From Bacteroidota bacterium (GTDB lineage: Bacteria; Bacteroidota; Ignavibacteria; Ignavibacteriales; Melioribacteraceae), in NCBI GenBank assembly GCA_018829205.1, contig JAHJUE010000019.1, positions 124,001 to 188,000 of the forward strand: a stretch of 64,000 bases of DNA, given 5' to 3'. Every line of letters begins with the position of its first letter. Within the stretch, counting starts at the first letter, position 1. Under the pieces are notes generated by a model, which searched no databases, had not been told where the DNA came from, and saw only the letters and a program-made list of their open reading frames with translations. The translations under genes were made by a program, and so were the position numbers. Shown here one piece after another: positions 1 to 8,593 of this stretch.

Positions 1-378
1 AGTAGTGAAAATAAATATCAGGCAGGAGTTTGTAATATCGGCATCGATGAAAAAAGAAAAAGAATGAATGCAGGATATACAGGCTCTATTGCAACAATTT
101 TACTGTGGATATTTTTTATAGTTTCAGGTGTTCCACGCGGGTATAGATTATTAACTGCAATTCCGGCAATGATAGCTGCCGTTGGCTTTATTCAGGCGTC
201 AATGAATTTTTGCGCTTACTTTGGTTTGGCTTCAGTTTTTAATTTTGATAAGATTAGCAGGCAAACTAAAGTTGAAGATGAACATTTTCGGTCGCTTGAT
301 AAAAGCAAGGCATATCAAATTATTGCTTACTCTATTCTGAGCGGTTTATTAGTTGGAATATTGGCATTTATTGTATAA
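1..378 (+). CDS. Small membrane protein, 5' end outside window
   Basis: The reading frame is open from the first base of the window and runs without a stop to 378, so the gene starts upstream and the Met at 64 is probably internal. The visible 125 residues begin with a soluble stretch containing a Cys and a basic KRKR patch. Three hydrophobic segments follow, roughly encoded at 85-130, 150-240 and 325-375, with a charged loop between the second and third. This resembles small integral membrane proteins with a conserved Cys before the first helix. I do not recognise the family. It lies 15 bp before the nucleotidyltransferase and is probably the first visible member of the same operon. Confidence 0.7.
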   Translation, partial: SSENKYQAGVCNIGIDEKRKRMNAGYTGSIATILLWIFFIVSGVPRGYRLLTAIPAMIAAVGFIQASMNFCAYFGLASVFNFDKISRQTKVEDEHFRSLDKSKAYQIIAYSILSGLLVGILAFIV

Positions 379-393
379 TAATAGGATGATGAA

Positions 394-1113
394 ATGAATC
401 TGGCAATTATCGGTGCGGGAGAAAGTTCCCGTTTGAAAGAAGAAGGACTCAATGTTCCTAAACATCTTGTAACTATAAATGACGAGTATCTTATCGACAG
501 AATTATAAGAATAGGTTATGAGAACGGATTTCAAAAAGTATATTGTATTATTAATACAAAGGAAAAGGAACTTAAAAAACATCTCTTAGAAGATAACTTC
601 AAAATTCCGGTAAAGCTGATTGTAAAAGATACAGAAAGCTCGATGCACAGCTTATTTGTGTTATCCCCTTTTCTAAGTTCGGAACCTTTTTGCCTCGCAA
701 CAACCGATTCCGTTTTTTTAGAAAATGAGTTTACTCACTTTCTAAAATTTTCATCTGAAGAAAATGAAGACGGCGTATTAGCTGTTACTCAATATATAGA
801 CGATGAAAAACCGCTTTGTGCTGCAATGGATGAAAATGGTACTATTTTGAAATTCAGTGATTCCAAAGAAGGTTATAACTGGGCAACCGGCGGAATCTAT
901 TATTTCTCTCCCAGAATTTTTGAAGAAATGCCTTTCGCTTTAGAAACCGCAGTAACAAGATTAAGAAATTTTTTGCGTTTACTGATAGATAATGATTACA
1001 AACTAAAAGCATTCCCCTTTTCAAAAATTATAGATGTTGATCATATAAGTGATATAAAAATTGCTGAAGAATTTTTATCTGATCACGCAGCTAAAAATCA
1101 GGAGAGAAAATAA
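394..1113 (+). CDS. Nucleotidyltransferase (NTP_transferase family)
   Basis: 239 aa. The N-terminus has the sugar-nucleotidyltransferase signature (IIGAGESSRL, residues 4-13) followed by the VPKHL lysine motif near residue 22, a TTDS acidic motif near residue 104 and an IDVD motif near residue 213. This is the Rossmann-like fold that couples a phosphorylated head group to an NTP. The length fits stand-alone enzymes, including CTP:phosphocholine and CTP:inositol-1-phosphate cytidylyltransferases. Because a CDP-alcohol phosphatidyltransferase and inositol-1-phosphate synthase sit in the same cluster, CDP-inositol or a CDP-modified inositol is the attractive product. The substrate is inferred from context, not from residues I can read. 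Confidence 0.8.
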   Translation: MNLAIIGAGESSRLKEEGLNVPKHLVTINDEYLIDRIIRIGYENGFQKVYCIINTKEKELKKHLLEDNFKIPVKLIVKDTESSMHSLFVLSPFLSSEPFCLATTDSVFLENEFTHFLKFSSEENEDGVLAVTQYIDDEKPLCAAMDENGTILKFSDSKEGYNWATGGIYYFSPRIFEEMPFALETAVTRLRNFLRLLIDNDYKLKAFPFSKIIDVDHISDIKIAEEFLSDHAAKNQERK

Positions 1114-1114
1114 A

Positions 1115-1870
1115 TTGACCCGGTTTCAAAAAATGATATTTGGGTTGCAGGAGTTTTCGCTTTTAATTAAAGATATTTTTGCTCACCTCGGATCTGTTAA
1201 GGATAATTGGACTGAGACTATCCAGGAAATGTACTTGATAGGTACTAAATCTTTTTTCCTGATTTTCCTTGGCGGATTATTTATAGGAATTATTCTTGCT
1301 ATCGAAACAGGTCATCAACTTGAAACTTTTGGAGCAACTGCCTGGATCGCTAAAACTGTTTCTTTAGGTATGGTTCGTGAGCTTGGACCTGTAATTGCGG
1401 GATTATTACTTGCTGCACGCACAGGTGCCAAGAACACTTCCGAATTAGGCGCTATGCAATTAAGCGAACAAATTGATGCTTTAAGAGCTTTCGGTGCAAG
1501 CCCCGTAGAAAAATTGGTTATTCCCAGAACAATAGCGGCGCTTGTAATGTTTTTACCTCTTACATTAATCGCTGATATTGTTGGAATTTTAGGAGGGATG
1601 TTAGTTTCCAACCAAACATTTCATAGTGATATTTCCGTTTTCTGGAATACTGCAGTTACATCATTGAAAATGAAAGATCTTTTTGTCGGATTTTTAAAAC
1701 CGATTTTCTTTGGATTCTTTATTGCTACAATCAGCTGCTATTTTGGATTGACAACAAAGGGCGGCACAACCGGATTGGGTAAAAACACAATTAACGCAGT
1801 GGTTTATTCTTCAGCTTTGATTTTAGTTATTGATTTTATTTTTACAAAAGTTGTTTGGGAGTTGTTATAA
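1115..1870 (+). CDS. mlaE: MlaE-family ABC permease of phospholipid transport
   Basis: About 251 aa from a TTG at 1115, which follows the previous stop by one base and has an AGGAGAG ribosome site at 1100-1106; the ATG at 1061 would overlap the preceding gene and is less likely. The family signature is visible: an amphipathic N-terminus, then helices bearing LGMVRELGPVIAGLLLAAR and the ELGAMQLSEQIDALRAFG cytoplasmic motif, which is the most diagnostic part of MlaE/TGD1 permeases. The protein is the inner-membrane core of an MCE lipid transporter and works with the ATPase and MCE protein encoded next. Neither MlaB nor MlaC is adjacent, as is usual outside Proteobacteria. Confidence 0.92.
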   Translation: MTRFQKMIFGLQEFSLLIKDIFAHLGSVKDNWTETIQEMYLIGTKSFFLIFLGGLFIGIILAIETGHQLETFGATAWIAKTVSLGMVRELGPVIAGLLLAARTGAKNTSELGAMQLSEQIDALRAFGASPVEKLVIPRTIAALVMFLPLTLIADIVGILGGMLVSNQTFHSDISVFWNTAVTSLKMKDLFVGFLKPIFFGFFIATISCYFGLTTKGGTTGLGKNTINAVVYSSALILVIDFIFTKVVWELL

Positions 1871-1876
1871 TTATTT

Positions 1877-2647
1877 ATGATTGAATTAAAAAACATATCA
1901 ATTACATTAAACGATAACGTAATTCTTGATGATGTTACGCTTAATATTGAAATGGGAATGAATACAATTGTTTTAGGACCAAGCGGCGCGGGTAAAAGTT
2001 CAATCCTTAAAATTATTTTAGGACTTTGGAAACCAGACAATGGAGAAATCATTTTCGAAGGGAAAAATGTTTGTAAAATGACAGATGATGAAATTTTACA
2101 ACTAAGAAAAAAAGTAGGAATAGTTTTTCAGGGTAATGCACTGTTTGATTCTCTAACTGTTGCAGAAAACATTCTTTACTTTTTGCCTGGTAAGAAAAAA
2201 TTATCAGAAAATGAACTTAAATATAAAATTGAAGAGCTTCTCTCTTTTGTAAACCTTTCAGGAACAGAAAATTTATATCCCGAAGAACTTAGCGGTGGGA
2301 TGAAAAAAAGGGTTGCCATCGCTCGTGCACTTGCCTTCAATCCTCAGGTCGTTCTCTTTGATGAACCAACAACAGGACTTGATCCTATCAACACCGAATC
2401 CATTTTAGAACTAATTGAAAAATTAAAACAAAATGGAACTACTTCGGTTGTAGTTACCCACATTTTAGATGATGCAATTGAAGTTGGTGATAATTTTATT
2501 GTTATCAATGAAGGTAAGATTGTTGAAGCTGGCAGTTTGGAAAAAATACTTAGATCAAAAAATCCATTTGTAAATGAGTTTTTTAAAAGATTTATTGAAG
2601 AAAATCACAATCCATTTATTAGGATATCAAAAGAGGTTAATAAATGA
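1877..2647 (+). CDS. mlaF: MlaF-family ABC ATPase
   Basis: 256 aa ABC ATPase that powers the MlaE permease. Walker A is GPSGAGKSS (residues 34-42), the Q-loop VGIVFQGNALFDSLT is typical of MlaF/TGD3, the signature is LSGGMKKR and Walker B is VVLFDEPTTGLDP, followed by a switch His in VVTHILDD. The C-terminal tail (PFVNEFF) matches MlaF-type proteins. The gene follows mlaE by 6 bp and its last codon overlaps the start of mlaD by 4 bp, indicating translational coupling. Confidence 0.93.
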   Translation: MIELKNISITLNDNVILDDVTLNIEMGMNTIVLGPSGAGKSSILKIILGLWKPDNGEIIFEGKNVCKMTDDEILQLRKKVGIVFQGNALFDSLTVAENILYFLPGKKKLSENELKYKIEELLSFVNLSGTENLYPEELSGGMKKRVAIARALAFNPQVVLFDEPTTGLDPINTESILELIEKLKQNGTTSVVVTHILDDAIEVGDNFIVINEGKIVEAGSLEKILRSKNPFVNEFFKRFIEENHNPFIRISKEVNK

Positions 2648-3606
2648 CGAATAAGGATACTAAGAAGTTTAAATTAAAAGTTGGATATACAGTTTTTGTT
2701 GGTTTAGTTATATTTTTTCTTTTCATCATAATGGTAGGTACCGAAGGATATTATTTTTCAAAAACTTATAATCTTAACTTGTTAGTAAAATCAACTGAAG
2801 GATTAATTGAAGGCGGTAAAGTATCACTTGGCGGATTAAAAATCGGACAGATTGATAAAATAGAATTTACAACTGTTAATGATCAAAACCTCGTAAAAAT
2901 AAAACTCGCATTACTTAAAAAATATTCCTCACAAATAACAGTTAATTCTTTTGCAAAGATCGAAACCAGTGGCTTGCTTGGCGATAAACTAATCAATATT
3001 TCGCTCGGTAATCCATCGGAAAGAGCTCTGAATGAAGGAGAATATTTACCCGTGAAAGAATCTCTTTCACTGGAAAGTTTATCAGAAAAAATTGAACCTC
3101 TTGTAAATAATATTAACGGCTTGACTTCTAATCTCAAAACAATTACTGATACGATTAAAAACGGAAATGGAAGCGTTGGAAAATTAATGTTCGGTTCGGA
3201 AGCCACAAAAAAACTAACTTCAATTTTAAGAAATCTGGAATCATTTACACAAAGTATAAATAAAGAAGACAATACTATTGGCAAGTTAGCCTATGATGAC
3301 GAATTATATAATAATCTATCATCTCTAACTGAAAATTTGAAAACTGTTGTTGATTCAATAAAATCCGGCACAGGAACACTTGGCAAGTTGGTTAGTAACG
3401 ATTCACTTTATACTAATCTAAATGAGCTTACTCATAAAATAAATAAAGCTTCAGAATCTTTAAATAGTGATTCAACATTGGTTGGGGGGCTTTTAAATGA
3501 TAAACAGGGGTATAAAAAATTATCATCACTTATAGATGAGTTGAATAAATTGATTAAGGATATTAAAGAGGATCCGGGAAAGTATATCAATCTTTCTATT
3601 TTCTGA
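2644..3606 (+). CDS. mlaD: MCE-domain lipid-binding protein (MlaD type)
   Basis: 320 aa. One transmembrane helix (about residues 15-35) anchors the protein. An MCE domain follows (about 40-118, with STEGLIEGGKVSLGGLKIG and ETSGLLGDKLINI). The C-terminal half is a periplasmic region of three or four imperfect repeats, each containing a Gly-rich turn (GNGSVGKLM, DNTIGKLAY, GTGTLGKLV, STLVGGLLN) separated by helical Asn/Leu stretches. MCE proteins form hexameric rings that pass lipids from MlaE towards the outer membrane. The repeat-bearing tail is longer than in E. coli MlaD (183 aa) and could form the longer bridge seen in needle-like MCE proteins; that part is inference. Confidence 0.9.
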   Translation: MTNKDTKKFKLKVGYTVFVGLVIFFLFIIMVGTEGYYFSKTYNLNLLVKSTEGLIEGGKVSLGGLKIGQIDKIEFTTVNDQNLVKIKLALLKKYSSQITVNSFAKIETSGLLGDKLINISLGNPSERALNEGEYLPVKESLSLESLSEKIEPLVNNINGLTSNLKTITDTIKNGNGSVGKLMFGSEATKKLTSILRNLESFTQSINKEDNTIGKLAYDDELYNNLSSLTENLKTVVDSIKSGTGTLGKLVSNDSLYTNLNELTHKINKASESLNSDSTLVGGLLNDKQGYKKLSSLIDELNKLIKDIKEDPGKYINLSIF

Positions 3607-3620
3607 TAAGGACTTTGAAT

Positions 3621-4442
3621 ATGATAAAAATAGCAGGTATAAAGAGGGAAAAAATATTTTCGCCTAATCACGTAATCAATGATGATTTAATTTTTTCTAA
3701 AACTGTTGAATGTCTTAATCAACTGGATGTTTCAGTTGAAATTTATGAAGAAGACGATGTGGAAAAAATCAATGAGAGACTGATATTTTCTATGGCTCGT
3801 GATAAAAAAACAATTAACCAGCTTTTGAAAACTGAAGGTGAGGATAAAATAATTATTAACTCTCCAATTGCCGTGTGGAATTGCCTCCGTGTTAATATGG
3901 TTGGACTGCTTACTAAAAACAATATCCCCTTTCCACTTACAGTAGCCGGAGAGATTGATTATCTTAAAAGCATTTCTTTCGAACAAATTGACAATAGAAA
4001 AGTTTGGATCAAAAGAGGAGATGTTCACGCCATTCATAGAGAAGATGTTATCCCCGTTTTTAGCGATGAAGAAAAAAATAATATACTCGATGAATTCAAA
4101 AGACGGGAAATAGATACTGCAATTTTACAAAAACATATTGAAGGTAAGGTGGTAAAGTTTTATGCAGTTTATGGAACAGATTTTTTTGAAACTTATTTCT
4201 CTGATAGAACCAATAATATTGATTTTGATAAAGACAAACTAAAACATTATGCCGCCGAATCGGCTGAAGCTGTTGGTTTGGATATTTACGGGGGCGACGC
4301 AATAATTTCTCCAAACGGAGATATTACAATTATAGATATTAACGACTGGCCTAGTTTTGCACCAGTTCGGGATGAAGCAAGTATTCATATAGCAAGCTTT
4401 ATCTACAATAAACTTAAAGAAAGTACTCAACTTCAAAATTAG
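3621..4442 (+). CDS. ATP-grasp enzyme A (RimK/ITPK-like)
   Basis: 273 aa from the ATG at 3621, preferred over the TTG at 3615 because the AAGGA site at 3608-3612 is correctly spaced. ATP-grasp hallmarks are visible: a nucleotide-binding lysine strand (KVWIKRGDVHAIHRED, about residue 129), a hinge strand (LQKHIEGKVVKFYAV) and a metal-binding C-terminal motif (GGDAIISP then IIDINDWPSFAP). The family includes RimK-like ligases and inositol trisphosphate 5/6-kinases. In an operon with inositol-1-phosphate synthase, either phosphorylation of an inositol or ligation of an amino acid to an amino-inositol is possible. It is paralogous to the next gene. Confidence 0.75.
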   Translation: MIKIAGIKREKIFSPNHVINDDLIFSKTVECLNQLDVSVEIYEEDDVEKINERLIFSMARDKKTINQLLKTEGEDKIIINSPIAVWNCLRVNMVGLLTKNNIPFPLTVAGEIDYLKSISFEQIDNRKVWIKRGDVHAIHREDVIPVFSDEEKNNILDEFKRREIDTAILQKHIEGKVVKFYAVYGTDFFETYFSDRTNNIDFDKDKLKHYAAESAEAVGLDIYGGDAIISPNGDITIIDINDWPSFAPVRDEASIHIASFIYNKLKESTQLQN

Positions 4443-4456
4443 AGGAGATAACACAA

Positions 4457-5293
4457 TTGATAACAATAGCTGGTATCAAAAGACATTCATTGTATTCGCC
4501 AAATCATATTAGCAATGACGCCTTAATTTTTAAGAAAACTGTAAAAAAACTTAACGAATCCGATATAATGGTTAATGTTTATGAAGAAGCTGATTTAGAT
4601 ACGACTGAAATAAAAGAATCTTTTATTTTTTCTATGGCTCAGGGAATTGAAGGCACTAAAAAATTATCGGAGCTGGAAGAGAAAGGTAAAAAAATTATTA
4701 ACTCACCAAAAGGTTCCATTAATAGCTACAGATATAATATGGTGAAAATCTTACCGCAAAAAGGAATACCATTCCCCAAGAGTTATGTAGTTTCAATTGA
4801 TGAAAAAGACAAAATTAAATTTGGAGATTTTAATACACGTAAAATCTGGATAAAACGCGGAGATGTGCACGCCGTTCACAGAGAAGATGTAACTTTGGTT
4901 TACTCCGAAGATGAAAGGAAAAATATTTTTCGTGAGTTTGAAAAAAGAGGCATTACAGAAGTTGTTCTTCAAGAGCATTTAGATGGAGATGTTATAAAGT
5001 TTTATGCAATAGTTGGTTCACCGTTATTCCATTGGTATTATTTAAATGGGGTTAATCACACTCCGTTTGATAAAGACAAGCTTGTTGAACTGGCTCAAAG
5101 CTCAGCAATGGCTTTGGGGCTGGATGTTTATGGTGGCGATGCTGTGGTTGCAGAAGATGGCTCAATATCAATCATAGATATAAATGATTGGCCAAGTTTT
5201 GCACCAATCAGAGATGAAGCAAGCGAACAGATTGCAAAGTTAATTTTTCAAAAGGTAAAAAATTTAAAACGCAGTTTATCACTTAAATCTTAA
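4457..5293 (+). CDS. ATP-grasp enzyme B, paralogue of the preceding gene
   Basis: 278 aa, starting at a TTG (4457) with a strong GAGGAGA ribosome site 8 bp upstream, 14 bp after the first ATP-grasp gene. It repeats the same motifs in the same order (KIWIKRGDVHAVHRED, LQEHLDGDVIKFYAI, GGDAVVAEDG, IIDINDWPSFAPIRDEAS) and aligns with its neighbour along the whole length, so the pair arose by tandem duplication. The two copies differ in the central lid (about residues 50-110) and around the FHWYY/FETYF stretch after the hinge, which suggests different acceptors. The reaction is not determined. Confidence 0.75.
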   Translation: MITIAGIKRHSLYSPNHISNDALIFKKTVKKLNESDIMVNVYEEADLDTTEIKESFIFSMAQGIEGTKKLSELEEKGKKIINSPKGSINSYRYNMVKILPQKGIPFPKSYVVSIDEKDKIKFGDFNTRKIWIKRGDVHAVHREDVTLVYSEDERKNIFREFEKRGITEVVLQEHLDGDVIKFYAIVGSPLFHWYYLNGVNHTPFDKDKLVELAQSSAMALGLDVYGGDAVVAEDGSISIIDINDWPSFAPIRDEASEQIAKLIFQKVKNLKRSLSLKS

Positions 5294-5325
5294 AAATAAT
5301 TTTAAATGAAAGAGAGCAGAAAAAT

Positions 5326-6678
5326 ATGGAAACCTCGACTATGAAGTTTGCAAAAATTAAAACCGATATTCCGGGACCAAAATCATTAGCATTGTTTAAT
5401 GAAGAACAAAACTACATTGCGCCTGGTATTCAAACAATAGCAACACGTTCTAAAATTGCAATTGAGCGCGGTGAAGGCAATTTTGTTTATGATGTTGACG
5501 GTAACAGATACATCGATTTCTTTGTAGGTGTTGGCGTTGCAAGTCTTGGATATAAGCATCCGGTTTACACTAAACTGATGAAAGAACAATTAAACAAGAT
5601 TCATGTTGGAAGTTTTACTTCTGAAAACAGAGTTAAGCTTACAAAGCTTCTTTCGGAAATTGCAATTGGTGATTTAAAGTGGAGCCAATTTTACAGCGGT
5701 GGTACAGAAGCAGTTGAGGCAGCTTTACGTATGGCAAAATCTTATACAAAAAAAACCGAGTTCATCGGGTTCTGGAATGGATTTCACGGCAAATCTGTTG
5801 GTGTGCTTGGATTGCTTGGAGATAATTTTAAGTTTGGTCTTGGACCATTACCTGCGGGGATTTACAATACTCCTTATGCAGATTGCAGACATTGCGAATT
5901 CAACAAAACATTTCCTGGTTGTAACTGGGAATGTGTAGACCACATCAGAAAAAAAATCAGATATGAAACAACAAATAATATTGCCGCTATTATTGTTGAA
6001 CCAATTCAAGGAACCGCAGGGAATGTTGTGCCTGCGCCAGGTTTTTTAAAAGAACTTAGAAAACTTGCAGATGAAATTGGTGCATTATTAATATGTGATG
6101 AGATGATAACCGGTTTTGGTAGAACCGGAAAAATGTTTGGGACACAACATGAAGATATTGTCCCCGATATCATCACTATCGGAAAAGGATTTGGTGGTGG
6201 TTTCCCAATGACTGGTGTAATGTCTCGTAAAGAAATAATATTTGCCAAACCATTTGGAAATCCAAGTGGTAGCTCCTCAAGTTATGGCGGAAATCCTTTA
6301 GCATCAACTGCTGCTTATGCAACGGTTAAAACAATTGTTGAGGAAGGATTAGTAGAAAATTCAGCAACCCTAGGCGCATTTATGCTGGAAAAGTTTAATG
6401 AAATGAAAGAAAGAATTCCCATCATCGGTGATGTTAGAGGCAAAGGTTTAATGATTGGGATCGAATTAGTGAAAGAATGCGGTTCAAAAGAAAAATTGGA
6501 AAAGAAATATACTGAGATGGTTTTCCAGGAATGCCTGAAGCGAGGATTAATTGTAATGGGATACAATGCAGATATCCGTGTCTATCCTCCGCTAATAATA
6601 AATAAGGAAATTGCTGAAGAAGGAATTAATATAATGAAGGAAGTTTTTAAATATGTTGCTGAACAAATCAAAAATTGA
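5326..6678 (+). CDS. Class III PLP-dependent aminotransferase
   Basis: 450 aa. It shows the acetylornithine/4-aminobutyrate aminotransferase fold: a DVDGNRYIDF N-terminal motif, SGGTEAVEAALR PLP-phosphate motif, GFHGKSVG, the CDEMITGFGRTGKMF aspartate motif and the TIGKGFGGGFP lysine that forms the Schiff base (about residue 286). A Cys-rich insert (four Cys within about residues 189-206) occurs in a subset of archaeal and bacterial class III enzymes and may bind a metal. In this operon the likely amino acceptor is a keto-inositol made by the nearby Gfo/Idh/MocA dehydrogenase; that pairing is known from aminocyclitol pathways, but the assignment here is inference. The 3' end overlaps the next gene by 26 bp. 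Confidence 0.9.
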   Translation: METSTMKFAKIKTDIPGPKSLALFNEEQNYIAPGIQTIATRSKIAIERGEGNFVYDVDGNRYIDFFVGVGVASLGYKHPVYTKLMKEQLNKIHVGSFTSENRVKLTKLLSEIAIGDLKWSQFYSGGTEAVEAALRMAKSYTKKTEFIGFWNGFHGKSVGVLGLLGDNFKFGLGPLPAGIYNTPYADCRHCEFNKTFPGCNWECVDHIRKKIRYETTNNIAAIIVEPIQGTAGNVVPAPGFLKELRKLADEIGALLICDEMITGFGRTGKMFGTQHEDIVPDIITIGKGFGGGFPMTGVMSRKEIIFAKPFGNPSGSSSSYGGNPLASTAAYATVKTIVEEGLVENSATLGAFMLEKFNEMKERIPIIGDVRGKGLMIGIELVKECGSKEKLEKKYTEMVFQECLKRGLIVMGYNADIRVYPPLIINKEIAEEGINIMKEVFKYVAEQIKN

Positions 6679-7567
6679 ATCAACATACAAATCATCTGAT
6701 ACTGAAGAATTTCTTGATCGTTTATTTTATCGCAAAGTTGGATATGGTATGGCAGTCGCTGCTAAGGCAACGGGCTTAACTCCAAACAATGTTACATTCA
6801 TTAGCGTAATATTTGGTGTCGTTGCAGGGCATTTGTTTTTCTATCAAAACACAATAATAAATTTAATTGGTGTTTTGATGTTGATAACCGCCGAAGCGAT
6901 GGATGGCGCCGATGGACAGCTAGCAAGGCTAACCAACACTTACTCACGTTACGGGAGAATATTTGATGGAGTTGCAGGTAATCTTTGGTTTATAAGTATT
7001 TACCTACATATGTCCGCCAGATTTGTTGTTGAAGGTGGAACCCCATTCATATTTCTTATTGCGATTATTGCCGGTATGAGTCATTCCTTCCAAAGCGCGA
7101 TGGCAGATTTTTACCGTATTTTTTATCTATACTTTGTACAAGGAAAGAATAAAGATATAGATGATCTATCTGAAGTAAAAGAGACTTATTCTAACCTAGT
7201 TTGGTTAAAAAATCCTTTTAAGAAATTTTTATTAAGAGTTTATATAAATTATCTTCACCAGCAATATTTGCTTGCCAAAAGTGTAAGGAAGCTATACGGT
7301 TTTGTAGAAGAAAATTTTAATGGTGTCACTCCTTCCTGGTTGAAAGTAGATTACCGATCGCTAAATAAGCCAATGATTAAGTATCAAAACATCCTTACAA
7401 CAAACACTAGGATGATCGTTCTATTTATAACCCTATTCTTGGGGAATATATTACACTATTTCTTATTTGAGATCATCGTTCTCAACATTTTACTAGTTTA
7501 TTTTGTGATGAAGGAAGAAAAAATTCATAAACACTTATTTGATCTTACAAAAAAGAAAAGGAATTAG
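6653..7567 (+). CDS. CDP-alcohol phosphatidyltransferase family protein
   Basis: 304 aa integral membrane enzyme with about six helices. The family signature D-x2-D-G-x2-A-R is clear (DGADGQLAR, about residue 83), followed by G-x3-D in YGRIFD. The last Asp of the usual D-x3-D pair is not at its position: the stretch reads DGVAGN, with Gly where the putative catalytic base normally lies and Asn next to it. Members transfer a phospho-head group between CDP-activated donor and an alcohol, making phosphatidylinositol-type lipids or di-inositol phosphates. A long cytosolic insert (about residues 165-230) separates two halves. It overlaps the aminotransferase and is followed by the dehydrogenase after 3 bp. 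Confidence 0.85.
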   Translation: MLLNKSKIESTYKSSDTEEFLDRLFYRKVGYGMAVAAKATGLTPNNVTFISVIFGVVAGHLFFYQNTIINLIGVLMLITAEAMDGADGQLARLTNTYSRYGRIFDGVAGNLWFISIYLHMSARFVVEGGTPFIFLIAIIAGMSHSFQSAMADFYRIFYLYFVQGKNKDIDDLSEVKETYSNLVWLKNPFKKFLLRVYINYLHQQYLLAKSVRKLYGFVEENFNGVTPSWLKVDYRSLNKPMIKYQNILTTNTRMIVLFITLFLGNILHYFLFEIIVLNILLVYFVMKEEKIHKHLFDLTKKKRN

Positions 7568-7570
7568 AAG

Positions 7571-8593
7571 ATGCTTAGAGGTGCAATAGTTGGCTTCGGG
7601 AAAATTGCTAGGACAAATCATTTACGTGCATTTTATGATATTAGATTAAACGATAAAGTGATTATAACCTCGGCTGTAGAGATTGATGATAATATTAGAG
7701 AAACTATAAAAAAAGAATACACTGGGATAAATTTTTATAAAACTCAAGACGAATTGTTTGAGAAAGAAAAGTTAGATTTTATTGATATTACGACCCCACC
7801 AAAATATCATAAAAGTATTATTGAAAATGCGCTTGCAAAAAACGTGCATATAATTTGCGAGAAACCTTTTACTTTATCTCTTGATGAAGCTGATAAACTG
7901 TATCATAAAATAAATAGTTCTAATATTTTGTTTGTTCCTTGTCATCAATATAAATACTCCAAAGTGTGGAGTGAGTTTAAAAAGTTTATTAATGAAATGC
8001 ATGATGATACGAAAGTATTTATACAATTTAATGTATTTAGAAGCGGAGCAGATCCAGGCTTAAAAACTAATGATGAGCCGTGGAGATTAAACAAAGAAAT
8101 AAGCGGTGGCGGAATATTATCAGATACAGGATTTCATTACCTCTACCTTTCAAACTGGTTATTACAAAGTCCGCTTAAGGTTACAACAATTAACAATAAC
8201 CTGTCCCACCCTAAAAATGAAATTGAAGATACATCACAAGTTATTTTAGAATATGAAAAAGGGACAGTTCAAATTAATCTTACCTGGTCTTTTCACTCAA
8301 GAAGAAATGAAGCCAAACTTATATCAAAAAATGGAAGTCTTTTTTACAATGGCGAAGATTTTTTAACAAAAAACTTTGACGGTTTTGAAGAGCAAATAGC
8401 TGTTCCAAACATATCGGATAAATCTCATTATACGGGTCTTTATGTTGATTTGTTCTCTGAATTTGTAGAGGCAATTGAGAAATCAAAAATATCAAAGGAA
8501 GGATTACTAGAAGCTTATAATACGATTAACTTACTATCAAAGTGCTATAAGTCGGCTGTAGAATTGAAAACAATTGTTCTAAATAATGAGTAA
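7571..8593 (+). CDS. Gfo/Idh/MocA-family NAD(P)-dependent dehydrogenase
   Basis: 340 aa. An N-terminal Rossmann domain carries VGFGKIARTNHL (residues 7-18) and the EKPFTLSLDEA motif (about residue 98) whose Lys is catalytic in this family. The C-terminal alpha/beta domain has GGGILSDTGFHYLYL, which contains the His expected at the active site. Members oxidise or reduce sugars and cyclitols, myo-inositol 2-dehydrogenase being the classic example. Next to an aminotransferase and an inositol-phosphate synthase, oxidation of an inositol ring to a keto form is a reasonable guess. The stop overlaps the next start by 8 bp. Confidence 0.88.
   Translation: MLRGAIVGFGKIARTNHLRAFYDIRLNDKVIITSAVEIDDNIRETIKKEYTGINFYKTQDELFEKEKLDFIDITTPPKYHKSIIENALAKNVHIICEKPFTLSLDEADKLYHKINSSNILFVPCHQYKYSKVWSEFKKFINEMHDDTKVFIQFNVFRSGADPGLKTNDEPWRLNKEISGGGILSDTGFHYLYLSNWLLQSPLKVTTINNNLSHPKNEIEDTSQVILEYEKGTVQINLTWSFHSRRNEAKLISKNGSLFYNGEDFLTKNFDGFEEQIAVPNISDKSHYTGLYVDLFSEFVEAIEKSKISKEGLLEAYNTINLLSKCYKSAVELKTIVLNNE

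Noticed and set aside
1061-1114. ATG at 1061 as the start of the MlaE permease
   Set aside because: It overlaps 53 bp of the preceding gene, and the TTG at 1115 has a properly spaced AGGAGAG site and gives the usual family length.
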